From NCBI GenBank assembly GCA_021234155.1, contig JAJEKV010000046.1, forward strand, positions 11,176,818-11,240,817: 64,000 nucleotides of DNA, read 5' to 3'. Shown piece by piece: positions 1 to 11,233 of the stretch. The notes below the pieces were generated by a model. The model searched no databases. It was not told where the DNA came from and saw nothing but the letters and a program-made list of their open reading frames with translations. The DNA is from Isoetes taiwanensis (taxonomy: Eukaryota; Streptophyta; Lycopodiopsida; Isoetales; Isoetaceae). Within the stretch, counting starts at the first letter, position 1; each line of letters opens with the position of its first letter. Position numbers and translations under genes: made by a program.

Positions 1-219
1 TTGTGCTTGAGTACCTCTACTAAAGATCATTTTGCTTATCTCATAAAATTATGTTCTATGTATAGGAAGGGAGGTGTAAGTTTGAAACCAAAGAAATGTG
101 TGTTCTTGTGCTCAAAGGGAGATCTATTAGGTCATGAGGTCTCCACAAAAGGCATCCAAGTGGCTACAAATAAGGTAGAGGTTTTGAAGAAACCTACTCC
201 TCCAAAGACTCTAAAGTAA
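1..219 (+). pseudogene. E3 reverse transcriptase C-terminal fragment
   Basis: Translation shows the end of a gypsy RT: KPKKCVFLCSKGDLLGHEVS, then the VLKKPTPPKTLK hinge that precedes RNase H. The catalytic part lies outside the window. The frame closes with TAA at 217-219, where element E2 has a Gln codon (TLKQVKSF). Coding similarity resumes immediately after the stop (VKSFLG) up to the E1 insertion point and continues at 9678. Confidence 0.85.
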
Positions 220-236
220 GTCAAGAGCTTTCTAGG

Positions 237-2159
237 TGTTGACCCTAAACCTGGCTTAAAGGTCAACCACAAGGAACCAATCTGAGTTTTCACCCAAATT
301 GGGGTTAGAACCTCCAGATCACTTAAGGTGATCAGTCTATGCAAGATAAATTTATATAGAAGTTCAAAAATTTGAAGTTCTATACCTTTCCCATTTCCAA
401 AAAATGGTACCTTTACAAAACAGATGTGGTGATGAGATATGAGTTGATTTCTCGAGTCAACTGCTGTAGACTTGCTCAAAAAAGTTGTAGGTATCCAATG
501 GTAGAGTCCCTGACCAAGTCAGAGACTAAATTTGAGAGTTATTTGGTCTCAAAGTGGGGTCAAAATTTGGTCAATAGAAGTCAAATATGGAAAACAGTGA
601 TCAGAAAATGAGATTTGGAGTTGCCAAGCGTGTTTTTGGGAATTTCCAAAGCAAATATACTGCAATGGTGATAAGGAAGAGAGACAAGTAGTCAGATTTC
701 CATTTGGACCTGTAAAAAGTATTTTTTGTGGCTGGATTTGGCAAAATACAGTCAAAACTGTTCAAAGCAGAGAGCAAATTTTTATAACTTGAGCTAGGTG
801 AGGTATTTTTGGATGATTTCAAATCCTTTAGCTCACACAGGCCCTAAGAATAGATGGCAAGTGGGCCAAAAGTGCTTGGAAACACTTAAGGTTTTTCTGT
901 AAAGTATTTTGAGGCAGGAATTGCTAAGAAAAATATCAGAGATGGATTTGATAACTTGGCAGTCAATTTAAATTGATATGAAGGTAAATACATCATGATA
1001 ACAATAGATAAGGATGCTTCATAGCTCCAGATACAGTAAAATAATCATCACAAGTCATAAGATAATTTTCTGAAAGTATGAGGAGTGCTCAGGAACTTCA
1101 AGAATCGTTCAGATCTTGCTCAGCAATGATCAATGTCGGATTTGAGTACGTCTGGGCCTTCAAAAATGTTGTGATTGTGTTTCCCCTGTATGTAGTTTCA
1201 AATTTCGGTTCCAGTGATTTTAGGTAACAAATTTAGGCTTAATCTGTTGCTTAGGTTCCAGAATCTAAAGATAGGAAGGTCTCAGAGAAAATGGAGCGCG
1301 GGAAGGCATGATTCGAGCCGGATTTCCAGTTCTAGGGTTCTTCGGCAGTATTTTCCCATAATTTTCGCGATACGGTTTCGTATTTTTGCAAGAATATGCC
1401 CTGTATATGCTGTATTTGATCATTTTTGAAAGCTTAGCCAATGGTTCGAAGGCTTTTATTCATAAAATATTTAAAGGAGGTTATAATCTCTTGACCATAG
1501 AGAAGATTGGCCACACGTGTAAAGAATGGGGGATCTTTGGGGCATCTTTTAACAAGGTTGGGAATATACCAATGAGGGCATAATGGAATAAGAATAGGGC
1601 AAAAGAAATCATAAGAGGCTAGTAAGGAGACAAAGGTGGAAATGCAAAAAAAGAGGGAATAATAACTTTGCAATAGGGTTTTGAATGTCTCTTTGAATGA
1701 CCAATATAGTGGTATTTGGAGGAAATGGCAAGGAATTTAAGCAAGATGGCAATCATGGCAAAGCAAGCATGGCAAGGGAATGAACAATGGGTATGAGAAC
1801 AATGTTGAGCCACAAGTGTAAAAATGATGGTAATGGGGTAAAGCAAAGGGGAAAAAATTAGAAACTATACACCATGGGGTCTTCCAAACTCTTGACTTCC
1901 AATCTTCAAAATATGTCTTCCAAACTTCATAACCCAGATTCTTCTAGAGCATGTTCTTTAACTAAGCATTTGATCCCAAATAAAGTACCTCTTGTGAACT
2001 TTTGACTTGAGTAGTTGACCTATAAAGTTAGCATCTTTTGACCTTCACACCAATGTTGACTACCAAGCTCTTCCAATCTTTTGACCTAGTCTTCAGAAAT
2101 GACTTAACCTGACTTGAATGCATAAAACACAATTAGCATGTTGCCCTTTGGGGGCAACA
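237..2159 (-). repeat. E1 3' LTR (minus-strand orientation)
   Basis: Copy of the 7727-9672 repeat with TG...CA ends and a short terminal inversion (TGTTG...CAACA). It lacks a roughly 30 bp segment present in the other copy near 8569-8600 and has about 12 bp extra near 1467. Short reading frames inside it match between the two LTRs only because the DNA is duplicated, so none is proposed as a gene. Confidence 0.93.
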
Positions 2160-2923
2160 TCTCGCCAAAACAAAAGAATGGCTGGACCCCTCAGCCATAG
2201 AGGGTCTTCAACTTTGTACCAAGGTGCCTAGATGAGAATCATGGTAAAGAGGGGGTGTAATGTGCAAATGTTGGTGGAATAAAGGTGAATATGTTGGTGG
2301 GAGGATGTGAGTGAAATATGATGAGTGAAGAGAGGATGAGTGTGAATATGATAGGGTGATGATGGGGGCGAGTGTATGAAGGTGAAATAAATGTGCAAGT
2401 GTTGAGATCTCGCCAAAACAAAAAAAATGTGTGCCTCCTTGATCCTTTAAAGAGCAACTCTGCTATGATGGTGAAGCTGAATTGCAGAGTGCTTTCTTTT
2501 GGGAATGAAAAAACAAGAATAAAGAATTTAAATGGATGGCAGGACTACTTATGACAGATGAATGAAAATGGAGAAAGGATGCACCTGTCATGGAAACACA
2601 CAAACTAGTTAGTCTCAAAACCTTGCAACTCTGCTGTGGTGGTGAAGCTGATTTGCAGAGTGCTTTTATGGGAATGGAAACAAGAATAAGAAGTCTAGAT
2701 GAGTAGCAGGACCACTTATGGCAGGTGAATAAAGATGGAAAAAAAGGATGCTCCTGCATATGGCACTTGGTAAAGCATTAGTAACACTCTTTTTCTTGAA
2801 ATCACTCATATGGTCTTCAGGTCAGCCCAACCTACAATCATAAAATTAACTTATTCAAAGTAATATGCTCAAAAAATTAAATAGATCTAACTATTCTAAA
2901 CCTACCATAGATCTTTAAACTCT
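2160..2923 (-). other. E1 region between integrase and 3' LTR, with tandem duplication
   Basis: Non-coding part of E1. Next to the LTR, at 2180-2196, lies the block GGCTGAGGGGTCCAGCC (minus strand), also present as GGCTAGGGGACCAGCC before the E3 LTR; this is the likely polypurine-tract region. A 171 bp imperfect tandem duplication starts at 2455 and 2626 (CAACTCTGCT..TGGTGAAGCTGA in both). No gene is seen. Confidence 0.7.
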
Positions 2924-4040
2924 CTAATGCAAAAAGAGGGACAAGCAAGCATGCTGGTCCCAATACCTTTTCAAATGCAGGATATTGATAGGATTTGGTA
3001 ACAACATTCCTGAAGCAACCTCTTGCAGCCAATATGAATTGGTACCTGCAGAATCTAGCACTACAAAGGGTCCTTCCCAAATATTATCAAATTTGCCAGC
3101 TGAATCTTCCTTTGACTTATTCCATTTGAGAACAAGCTCTCCTTTCCTAAAAGTTCCTTGTATTTTGTGTGTAGCTTTGAATGCAGCCAGATCTTTAGCC
3201 TTTTTCAGCAAATTAGTGTTATCAGCTTCCATTCTATACTCATCTAGATGTAACAGGTCGTCCAATCTTTCCTGTAGAGCATGTTCAAAAGGTAAGCACA
3301 ATTTATGAGCTAATCTCAAGGAAGGTAACTCAAGTTCTACTGGTAAAACTGCCTCTATGCCATAAACCAAATTGAAAGGTGTGTGATTTGTAGTTGTTTT
3401 GATAGTGACTCTATAAGCCCAAAGTGCATCCACTATTTTGATATGCCAATCCCTTTTGTTAACCTCAACTGTCTTCTGCAAAATATTTTTCAACACTTTG
3501 TTAGTAGCTTCAGCTTGTCCATTACCCTGAGGATAATATATAGAGCTTTTGGTATGCTTGACCTTCAAAATGCTCAACAAATTAGCAATGACTTCATTAA
3601 CAAAAGGGGTACCTCTATCAGAATGTATCTGGAAAGGAATACCAAATCTAGAACAAACAAATTCATGTAAAAACCTTACAGTTGTGAAGGCATTGGCTTG
3701 CCTCAAAGGTATAGCTTCTGCCCATTTAGTGAAATAATCTGTAGCCACAATAATATGCTGGTGTTGACCTGTAGAAGAAGGATTAATGGAACCAATATAA
3801 TCTAGCCCCCAAATTTGAAAAGGTCCTGTATAAAATTCTTTTACTAAAAATCTGACATTGATGGCAAGTTTTTATGACCTCATAGCAATCTCTGAAAACA
3901 GTAGGCCAATAATATCCAGACCTGAGAATCTTTTTTGCAGTGGTATCCCCAGCAAAATGTCCTCCACAGATACCTTTATGCATCTCCCTAATAATCAAGG
4001 CAGACTCATCTTCATTTACAGTTAACTTTGCACAAGACAT
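2924..4040 (-). pseudogene. E1 integrase (HHCC zinc module, catalytic core, C-terminal domain)
   Basis: Integrates cDNA. The HHCC module lies near 3850-4040 (HKGICGGHF...CHQCQIF). The core at 2924-3748 retains ATDYFTKW, the second Asp in HSDRGTPF and the Glu in NGQAEATN; the first Asp lies in GLDYIGS near 3800. The C-terminal segment WEGPFVV..NPINILHLKRYW is typical of plant gypsy integrases. A frameshift near 3830-3850 separates module and core. The DDE residues appear intact but the polyprotein is broken. Confidence 0.85.
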
Positions 4041-4779
4041 TGTCTATCAGCCTGAATTGTCTGCACTTGTCTTTGAGTCTCCTTTTCTGACTTGGAGTGA
4101 GGCTCGGAGAGATGATCCCATGTTGTAGAAAATCTCTAATAGGTTGCTGCCATCCTCCTTTGACTTGATCTCCTTGAGTTACCTCTAAATGTGCTACTGC
4201 AAGTGAAGTGTCAGTAGTACTCAATTCATCTTCATGGTCAAAAAATATGTAAGGAAAGTAGAGGCTAGGATTTCGTGTCAAGTGCAACTCTTTTACAGAA
4301 ATATCATAACTTTGCAACTTACAAGCCCATCTCTGGATCTTTGGTTTATTAGTTGCCTTACCAAATAGCAAGCTCATTGGGTTTTGCTTCATGTGAACTT
4401 GAACTTGACTTTTCAGAAGCAAATGTCCTTGCCTATTAATAAGAAACATGAGAGCAGCAGCACTTTTCTCTATTCTGGTGTATCTTTCTTCAAGAGCAGA
4501 CCATTGTTTGCTTGCAAAAACTATAGTATGCTTATCCTGCAAAATGGCTAAACATATGGCCTTTTTAGTAACAGTGATATAAACTTCAAATGGCATGCTC
4601 AGATCTGGTTTTTTCAAAAGAGTAGCTTCACATATAGATGAAATGAGAAAGTCAAAAGCCTCTTGGCATTCTGAAGTCCATGTGATAGGTATGTGCTTGC
4701 TTTCAGATTTAGAAAATTTACCTACCCTGGTCAACTTAGAAATGGGACTCAAGATATGAGCAAAATTTGGAATATACAT
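4012..4779 (-). pseudogene. E1 RNase H (gypsy type, downstream of RT)
   Basis: 255-residue frame with the standard gypsy RNase H: SKLTRVGKFSK, TWTSECQEAFDFL, FEVYITVTKKAICLAILQ, FASKQWSALEERYTRIEKSA, then the connection to integrase (RRLKDKCRQFRLIDNVLCK). It is separated from the RT frame only by a TAG at 4816-4818 replacing the Gln codon found in E2, plus short intervening sequence. Cleaves the RNA strand during reverse transcription. Confidence 0.85.
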
Positions 4780-4815
4780 TCTAAGGAAACTCGTAATACC
4801 AATAAAGCTCTTAAC

Positions 4816-6510
4816 CTATTTTAAATTCTTGGGAGGTGCTAGCTTTTTGAGGGCTTCAATCTTATCTTGAGCAACTTGAATACCTTGGCTGGATACTTCA
4901 TGTCCTAAGAGCTGTCCTTTTGATGCAAAAAAGATGCATTTTTTTGGATTTAGATTAACTCCTGAAGTCCTGCATAAAGAGCAAATTTTTGCAAGTAATT
5001 CCACATGGTTAATAGAGTGAGAACCCAAACAAAGGTCACCTAGATACACCCTAAACTCTTCAGCAGACATGGTTTTGAAAATAACATCCATTGCTCTTTG
5101 GAAAGTAGCTGGGGCATTCATTAGGCCAAATGGCATTCTTTTCATAGCATATGTACCCCAGGGAGTGATAAATGAAGTCTTTGGCTGATCCTCCTCTTTG
5201 ATACTGATCTGATTAAACCCTGAAAAACCATCCAAAAATGAGTACACGTCTTTCCCTGCAACAGCATATAGAATTTTCTCTAGAAAAGGCAAAGGATAAC
5301 AATCTTTTATGGTGGCTTTGTTCAGGTCTCGATAATCTATACAAATTCTCAAAGCACCATTCTTTTTTTCCACTGGAACAATGCATGACACCCATTCAGG
5401 ATTAATAATTTCCACAATAACACCTGCATCCAACATCTTATGCAACTCATATTTGATTAAATCTAAAAGTGAAGCATTGATCCTCCTTAACTTCTGGAAA
5501 ACAGGTTTACACCCCTCTTTAATTTTAATTTCAAATTGACATACCTCTTCCTTAATACCAATGAGCTCAGAATAATCCCAAGCAAACACATCACTTCTTT
5601 CTTCAAAGAATTTGGTAATCTCTTCCTTGTTTTGTGTGTCAAAGAGATCTCCCACAAACAGAGTTCTTTGCTGGCCATGTTTATTAATTATAACTTCATT
5701 GGTTGCTTCTTCTTGTGATGCATTTATAACTAATATGGGACAAAATTCCTTAGCCTCGTCCTCATCAAGATCTTCCTCTGGTATAGCTCCTTCAGATAAA
5801 TAAGTCATTAAGGTATCTCTGCACAAAGCATCGGCTTCCCAATTCTGCTCCATTGGGATATGAGTAATTTCCCAAGAAGTAAAGTAAGCAAGCATCCCCA
5901 TTACCTGGTTTCTCAGGGACTCCATGTCAGTATTTTTGGTCTGATATTCACCACTAACCTGCCTGCAAACTAACTGAGAATCTCCATAGATATGTATGGT
6001 TGAAATATCCATAGCCTTAGCTTCTTGGAGACCTGCAATCAAAGCCTTGTACTCTGGTACATTAGAAGTTATTTGGGGAAAAATCCTTCCTACCTTAGCC
6101 AAGAGTTTATTGGAAGTATCCTTCAATATGGCTGCAGATGAAGCTACATTTAATTTCTTTGAAATCCCTCCATCAAACCATAAACATCCTTCTTTACCAT
6201 TCTCAGAAGGTAGTGCACACTCTCTAATCAAGGGAATCAGATCAATTTTCTTTGTGCTAGGGGTTGTTAGACTATAAGATCCTAGGGGCTCTTCTATAAG
6301 CATTTCTTTAATAAAGTGTACCTCTTCCTTGAAGCCATAAGAACCATCATGGTTGTAAATTGTGGCCACTTGAGTGCCATTTGAAATGGTGCATCTCCCC
6401 TCAGACCAGATTGGTCTAGCATCAACTGTAGACATCCACCTTCTCCCTAGCAAGAGATCATATATATCTGCATCTTCTCCTAAATCTTCAAAAGCAACAA
6501 CAACAAAATT
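4816..6510 (-). pseudogene. E1 pol segment: extra RNase H followed by reverse transcriptase
   Basis: One long frame encodes first an RNase H-like domain (WFDGGIS, EYKALIAGLQEA, YGDSQLVCRQ, EADAL: the four acidic residues D-E-D-D are present), then RT (LDAGVIVEIINPEW, RICIDYRDLNKAT, FSGFNQISIKEEDQPKTSF, KRMPFGLMNAPATFQRAMD, NPKKCIFF). The RT active site reads YLGD: Gly (codon at 5038-5040) replaces the first Asp of YxDD, while E2 keeps FLDD. That mutation should abolish polymerase activity. The RNase H sits upstream of RT, an unusual order. Confidence 0.85.
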
Positions 6511-6730
6511 ATTACAGACATCTGATTTGATCTGATCTTTTTTGTCTAGCTGGTACAGCAAATTTTGAATATCTTGCTGTGCTATGCCTCTTTCAGTCCC
6601 TTCTTGGGACAAGTAAGCATTGCAAAGGTTTCTCCTTTTGCAATTGCTGTACATATTCATGTAACCTCTTTTGCATGTAATATCAACCTGCCTTAACCTC
6701 AAAAAAAAAAAAAAAAAAAAAAACAAAATT
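6502..6730 (+). mobile_element. Poly(A)-tailed retro-insertion with 9-bp TSD
   Basis: Compared with E2, E1 contains about 210 extra bases (6511-6721) between protease and extra RNase H. On the plus strand the insert ends in 23 A residues (6701-6723) and is bounded by the direct repeat AACAAAATT (6502-6510 and 6722-6730). Poly(A) plus variable-length TSD is the hallmark of LINE-machinery retrotransposition, so this is a SINE or a 5'-truncated processed transcript. The body is not recognised. The event adds 220 bp and shifts the pol frame. Confidence 0.8.
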
Positions 6731-7038
6731 GGCAGCTACAACAATGCCTTCAGTGTTGACAGGAACTTTGGTCACAATCCCAATTGGTGCTATAACAAAA
6801 CAGATGACCTTTTATCTATCTGGAGCCCACATTTTTTCATAACATGATAAGGCATGATATTTAGAGGTGAGCCACCATCCAGCAACACATTAGAAAAAGA
6901 ATACCCTCGAGTAGCTGAACACATAAATGCACCTGAATCTTCTTCATTTTGAGCCAAAATAAGATTAGTAGCATTTGCAACACCTACACAAGCCACTGCC
7001 TCACTAAAAGTAGTTTGCTGCAATAACTTTTTTACCAT
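6731..7038 (-). pseudogene. E1 aspartic protease
   Basis: Minus-strand frame with NVLLDGGSPLNIMPYHVMKKCGL, the retropepsin active-site region in the DGG form seen in many plant gypsy proteases, preceded by ATNLILAQNEEDSGAFMC. The downstream part is interrupted by the poly(A) insertion and a frame change near 6790. E2 has the equivalent LLDGGSPLNVMPHQVMRLCG. Confidence 0.8.
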
Positions 7039-7526
7039 ACTTTTGTTGGGGAGGTGGAGCTATTTCTTGGGGAGGAACTTCCATAACAGGGGGTAGTGGC
7101 AATGTTGATTTTCTGGAATGCTCTGGAACAAATTTATTAGGCTCAGCAGGTCTGTGGATCTCTCCCATGCTTCTGGTTTGTACCACCATCACTTCCTCAG
7201 TCTTTGGCATCTCTGTAGCCTGCACAAACCTTATAGAACTAGTAGATTCAGCAAACCTTACATGGGGAGTTGCCTCAGGTTTCTTCTCTCTCTCTCTCTC
7301 GCTTGGCAAAATATTCTTTGACAGAGCACCTAAGGTCAGTATGACCAATCTCCTTGCAAAAAGCACAAAATGGACATTCTCTACCAAAGTGACCTTTCTT
7401 TTTACATTTAGGACATATTTGCCAATAACAAATATCAGCTGGATGTGAAGTTCTATTGCAATGAATACATTCAGGATAAGTTCTACCTGTCCTGCTTGCT
7501 TTGAGCTCCACAAGTTGTTTGGTCAC
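7039..7526 (-). pseudogene. E1 gag remnant with two CCHC zinc knuckles
   Basis: Translation contains CPKCKKKGHFGREC and CAFCKEIGHTDLRC, two CX2CX4HX4C knuckles in tandem, after a further Cys/His segment (CIHCNRTSHPADICY), then KEYFAKRERERE and a proline-rich linker. Only about 180 bp separate the knuckles from the primer binding site, whereas E2 has about 900 bp of gag there, so the capsid part of gag has been deleted. Confidence 0.82.
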
Positions 7527-7705
7527 TTCTGCTAAAGCTTCAGTTCAATTCAAACTGGTAAGGCAAACTTTGAAGTAATCCAGTTGAAAAACTTGGGGGG
7601 AGAGATCTATCTCTGCAGGGTTTCGAAGTCTCCTAATCTTCCATTGGTTCTTGCTCTGCTAGAAATTTCTGTTTTGGAGCCATGAGTTCTCAAGATCCAG
7701 GTAGA

Positions 7706-7723
7706 ATCTCGGTAAAACCTCCA
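7706..7723 (-). other. E1 primer binding site (tRNA-Gln type)
   Basis: Three bases inside the 5' LTR, the minus strand reads TGGAGGTTTTACCGAGAT. This is complementary, with one mismatch, to a tRNA 3' end ATCTCGGTAGAACCTCCA. The acceptor strand TAGAACC + T + CCA fits tRNA-Gln, whose 5' acceptor strand is GGTTCTA. E2 has the exact complement at the same place. Assignment to tRNA-Gln is from knowledge of tRNA sequences, not a search. Confidence 0.72.
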
Positions 7724-7726
7724 AAA

Positions 7727-9672
7727 TGTTGACCCTAAACCTGGCTTAAAGGTCAACCACAAGGAACCAATTTGAGTTTTCACCCAAATTGGGGTTAGAA
7801 CCTCCAGATCACTTAAGGTGATCAGTCTATGCAAGATAAATTTATATAGAAGTTCAAAAATTTGAAGTTCTATACCTTTCCCATTTCCAAAAAATGGTAC
7901 CTTTACTAAAACAGATGTGGTGATCAGATATGAGTTGATTTCTCGAGTCAACTACTGTAGACTTGCTCAAAAAAAGTTGTAAGTATCCAATGGTAGAGTC
8001 CCTGACCAAGTCAGAGACTAAATTTGAGAGTTATTTGGTCTCAAAGTGGGGTCAAAATTTGGTCAATAGAAGTCAAATATGGAAAACAGTGATCAGAAAA
8101 TGAGATTTGGAGTTGCCAAGCGTGTTTTTGGGAATTTCCAAAGCAAATATACTGCAATGGTGATAAGGAAGAGAGACAAGTAGTCAGATTTCCATTTGGA
8201 CCTGTAAAAGTATTTTTTGTGGCTGGATTTGGCAAAATACAGTCGAAACTGTTCAAAACAGAGAGCAAATTTTTATAACTTGAGCTAGGTGAGGTATTTT
8301 TGGATGATTTCAAATCCTTTAGCTCACACAGGCCCTAAGAATAGATGGCAAGCGAGCTAAAAGTGCTTGGAAACACTCAAGGTTTTTCTGTAAAGTATTT
8401 TGAGGCAGGAATTGCTAAGAAAAATATCAGAGATGGATTTGATAACTTGGCAGTCAATTTAAATTGATATGAAGGTAAATACATCATGATAACAATAGAT
8501 AAGGATGCTTCATAGCTCCAGATACAGTAAAATAATCATCACAAGTCATAAGATAATTTTCTGAAAGTAATGTCAACTAGATTTTTGTAAATCCAATTGA
8601 GGAGTGCTCAGGAACTTCAAGAATCGTTCAGATCTTGCTCAGCAATGATCAATGTCAGATTTGAGTACGTCTGGGCCTTCAAAAATGTTGTGATTGTGTT
8701 TCCCCTGTATGTAGTTTCAAATTTCGGTTCCAGTGATTTTAGGTAACAAACTTAGGCTTAATCTGTTGCTTAGGTTCCGGAATCTAAAGATAGGAAGGTC
8801 TCAGAGAAAATGGAGCGCGGGAAGGCATGATTCGAGCCGGATTTCCAGTTCTAGGGTTCTTCGACAGTATTTTCCCATAATTTTCGCGATACGGTTTCGT
8901 ATTTTTGCAAGAATATGCCCTGTATATGCTGTATTCGACCATTTTTGAAAGCTTAGACAATGGTTCGAAGGCTTTTATTCATAAAGGAGGTTATAATCTC
9001 TTGACCATAGAGAAGATTGGCCACACGTGTAAAGAATATGGGATCTTTGGGGCATCTTTTAACAAGGTTGGGAATATACCAATGAGGGCATAATGGAATA
9101 AGAATAGGGCAAAAGAAATCATAAGAGGCTAGTAAGGAGACAAAGGTGGAAATGCAAAAGAAGAGGGAATAATAACTTTGCAATAGGGTTTTGAATGTCT
9201 CTTTGAATGGCCAATATAGTGGTATTTGGAGGAAATGGCAAGGAATTTATGCAAGATGGCAATCATGGCAAAGCAAGCATGGCAAGGGAATGAACAATGG
9301 GTATGAGAACAATGTTGAGCCACAAGTGTAAAAATGAGGGTAATGGGGTAAAGCAAAAGGGAAAAAATTAGAAACTATACACCATGGGGTCTTCCAAACT
9401 CTTGACTTCCAATCTTCAAAATATGTCTTCCAAACTTCATAACCCAGATTCTTCTAGAGCATGTTCTTTAACTAAGCATTTGATCCCAAATAAAGTACCT
9501 CTTGTGAACTTTTGACTTGAGTACTTGTTGACCTAGAAAGTTAGCATCTTTTGACCTTCATACCAATGTTAACTACCAAGCTCTTCCAATCTTTTGACCT
9601 AGTCTTCAGAAATGACTTAACTTGACTTGAATGCATAAAACACAATTAGCATGTTGCCCTTTGGGGGCAACA
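7727..9672 (-). repeat. E1 5' LTR (minus-strand orientation)
   Basis: 1946 bp repeat with TG...CA ends adjoining the primer binding site, hence the 5' LTR of a minus-strand element. Transcription would run right to left into 7726. Nearly identical to 237-2159. Confidence 0.93.
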
Positions 9673-9677
9673 CTAGG

Positions 9678-11233
9678 TATGACCAGTTTTTTGAGTATGT
9701 ATGTGGGTCATTTGTGACACAGTATAAGTCCTATTTCTAGCCTCATCAAGGTAAGCAAATTCACAAAGAATGAAAGCAAACATATGCTAGTAGATTGGGT
9801 GAGGCTTGTCAAGATGCATTTGAGAAGATCATTGATGCTATATGCAACTCTACCTTGTTGAAACCTCCTGACCTTGAGAAACCCATCCAAGTTTATATTA
9901 GTGTCACAAAAAGAGCCATAGCCTTGGCATTACTTCAAGAAGATAGGATTCTCTTTTGCAAGCAAGATTTGATCTCAAATTGAAGTTAGATACTCAAAGT
10001 TTGAAAAGAGTGCAACAGCCCTCATGTTTATGATTGATAGGCAAGGACATCTCTTACAAAAGAGCCACATCCAAGTCTTTATGAAACAAAACCCCATGTC
10101 CCTACTCTTTGCCAAAAATCAGTCAAAAGCTAAACTTTGTAGATGGGCATGTAAGGTTCAATCTTGAGATTAGTGTGAAACTGGCAATTTAGTAAATAAT
10201 CCAAGCTCCTACCTGATCAAGAAGGATTTGAAGAAATTGATTCTACCATTGTTACTAACCTTGTTGCATTTCATGAGAAAGAAATAGACTGGCAGCATGA
10301 TATTAGAAGGTATTTGGAGTGTAATGAGGTGCCAAAGAACTTGAAGTAACAGCCAAGAGAGGAGATTCAAGGAGAAATGCAAGAAGTTTAGGCTGATAGA
10401 AGGTGTTTTATGCAAGATTGACAAGGGGTGTTGTTGAGATGTGTGGACCTTGAGGAAGCGAAGCTGATCATAGAAGCCTGCCATGAAGGTGTGTGTGGAG
10501 GCCATTTTGCTGCTGATGCAACAGCCAAAAAGATCCTAAGATCAGGGTATTTCTGGCCTACTCTTTTTAAAGATTGTTATAATGTGATTACGTGTTTTTA
10601 TAAATGCCAAATATCTCTTACTGCCATAACTTCTCCAGGGCCATTCCAAGTTTGAGGACTTGATTGCATAGGTCCAACAGGCCCTCCCCCATCACCACAA
10701 CACCAATATATACCTGTGGCCACTGATTCCAAATTGGTTGAGGCAGTCCCACTTAGACAAGCAAATGCATTTACTTCTGCTAGATTCCTCCATGAGAACA
10801 TTTGTGCAAGATTTGGCATCCCATTCAAGCTCATGTCTGATAGGGGATCTCAATTCATGAAATAGCCACATTGCTATCTACTCTCAAAATGAAGCACACT
10901 AAGAGCTCAGCCCACTATCCTCAAGGAAATGGTCAACGAAGTCAACAAACAAGGTATTCAAGTCAATCCTCCAAAAAACCATTAGTATTTCAAAAAGGGA
11001 TTGACATATCAAGCTTCATGATGCTCTATGGGCTTATAGGACCACCATCAAGATGTCTACCAAGCATACACCCTTTAGCCTTGTATATGGCATTGAGTCT
11101 ATTGTCCCAATTGAGCTTGAGTTGCCTTCCCTTAGATTGGCACATAGGATCAACTTGGAAATGGAGGATGCGCTAAAAGAAAAATGTGTGAGATTGATGC
11201 AGCTAGAGGAGCATAGGTTTGAGGCTGAAAATG
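9678..11233 (+). pseudogene. E3 RNase H and integrase, degenerate
   Basis: Continuation of the frame interrupted at 231. RNase H similarity: MTSFLSMYV, GEACQDAFEKIIDAICNSTLLKPPDLEKPIQVYISVTKRAIALALLQ; then integrase: CHEGVCGGHFAADATAKKILRSGYFWPTLFKDCY, a degraded core (SDRGSQF still legible near 10838-10860) and STKHTPFSLVYGIESIVPIELELPSLRLAHRINLEM. Numerous stops and frameshifts. Broken at 11233 by the solo LTR. Confidence 0.82.

Larger units (their letters stand above)
232..9677 (-). mobile_element. E1: Ty3/gypsy retrotransposon with both LTRs and 5-bp TSD
   Basis: Long direct repeats at 237-2159 and 7727-9672 both begin TGTTGACCC and end GGGGGCAACA, flanked by the 5-bp duplication CTAGG (232-236 and 9673-9677). 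The coding strand is minus: primer binding site by 7723, then gag remnant, protease, RNase H, RT, RNase H, integrase down to about 2924. By eye the LTRs are about 98% alike, with two indels of 12-30 bp, so this insertion is younger than E3. It cannot be autonomous: the gag N-terminus is missing, pol is split by a poly(A) insertion and frameshifts, and the RT active site is altered. Confidence 0.93.

Noticed and set aside
372-2554. Many 60-115 residue frames in 237-2550 and their twins at 7600-9350
   Set aside because: They are duplicated because they lie in the two E1 LTRs or adjoining repeats. No codon bias or domain was seen.
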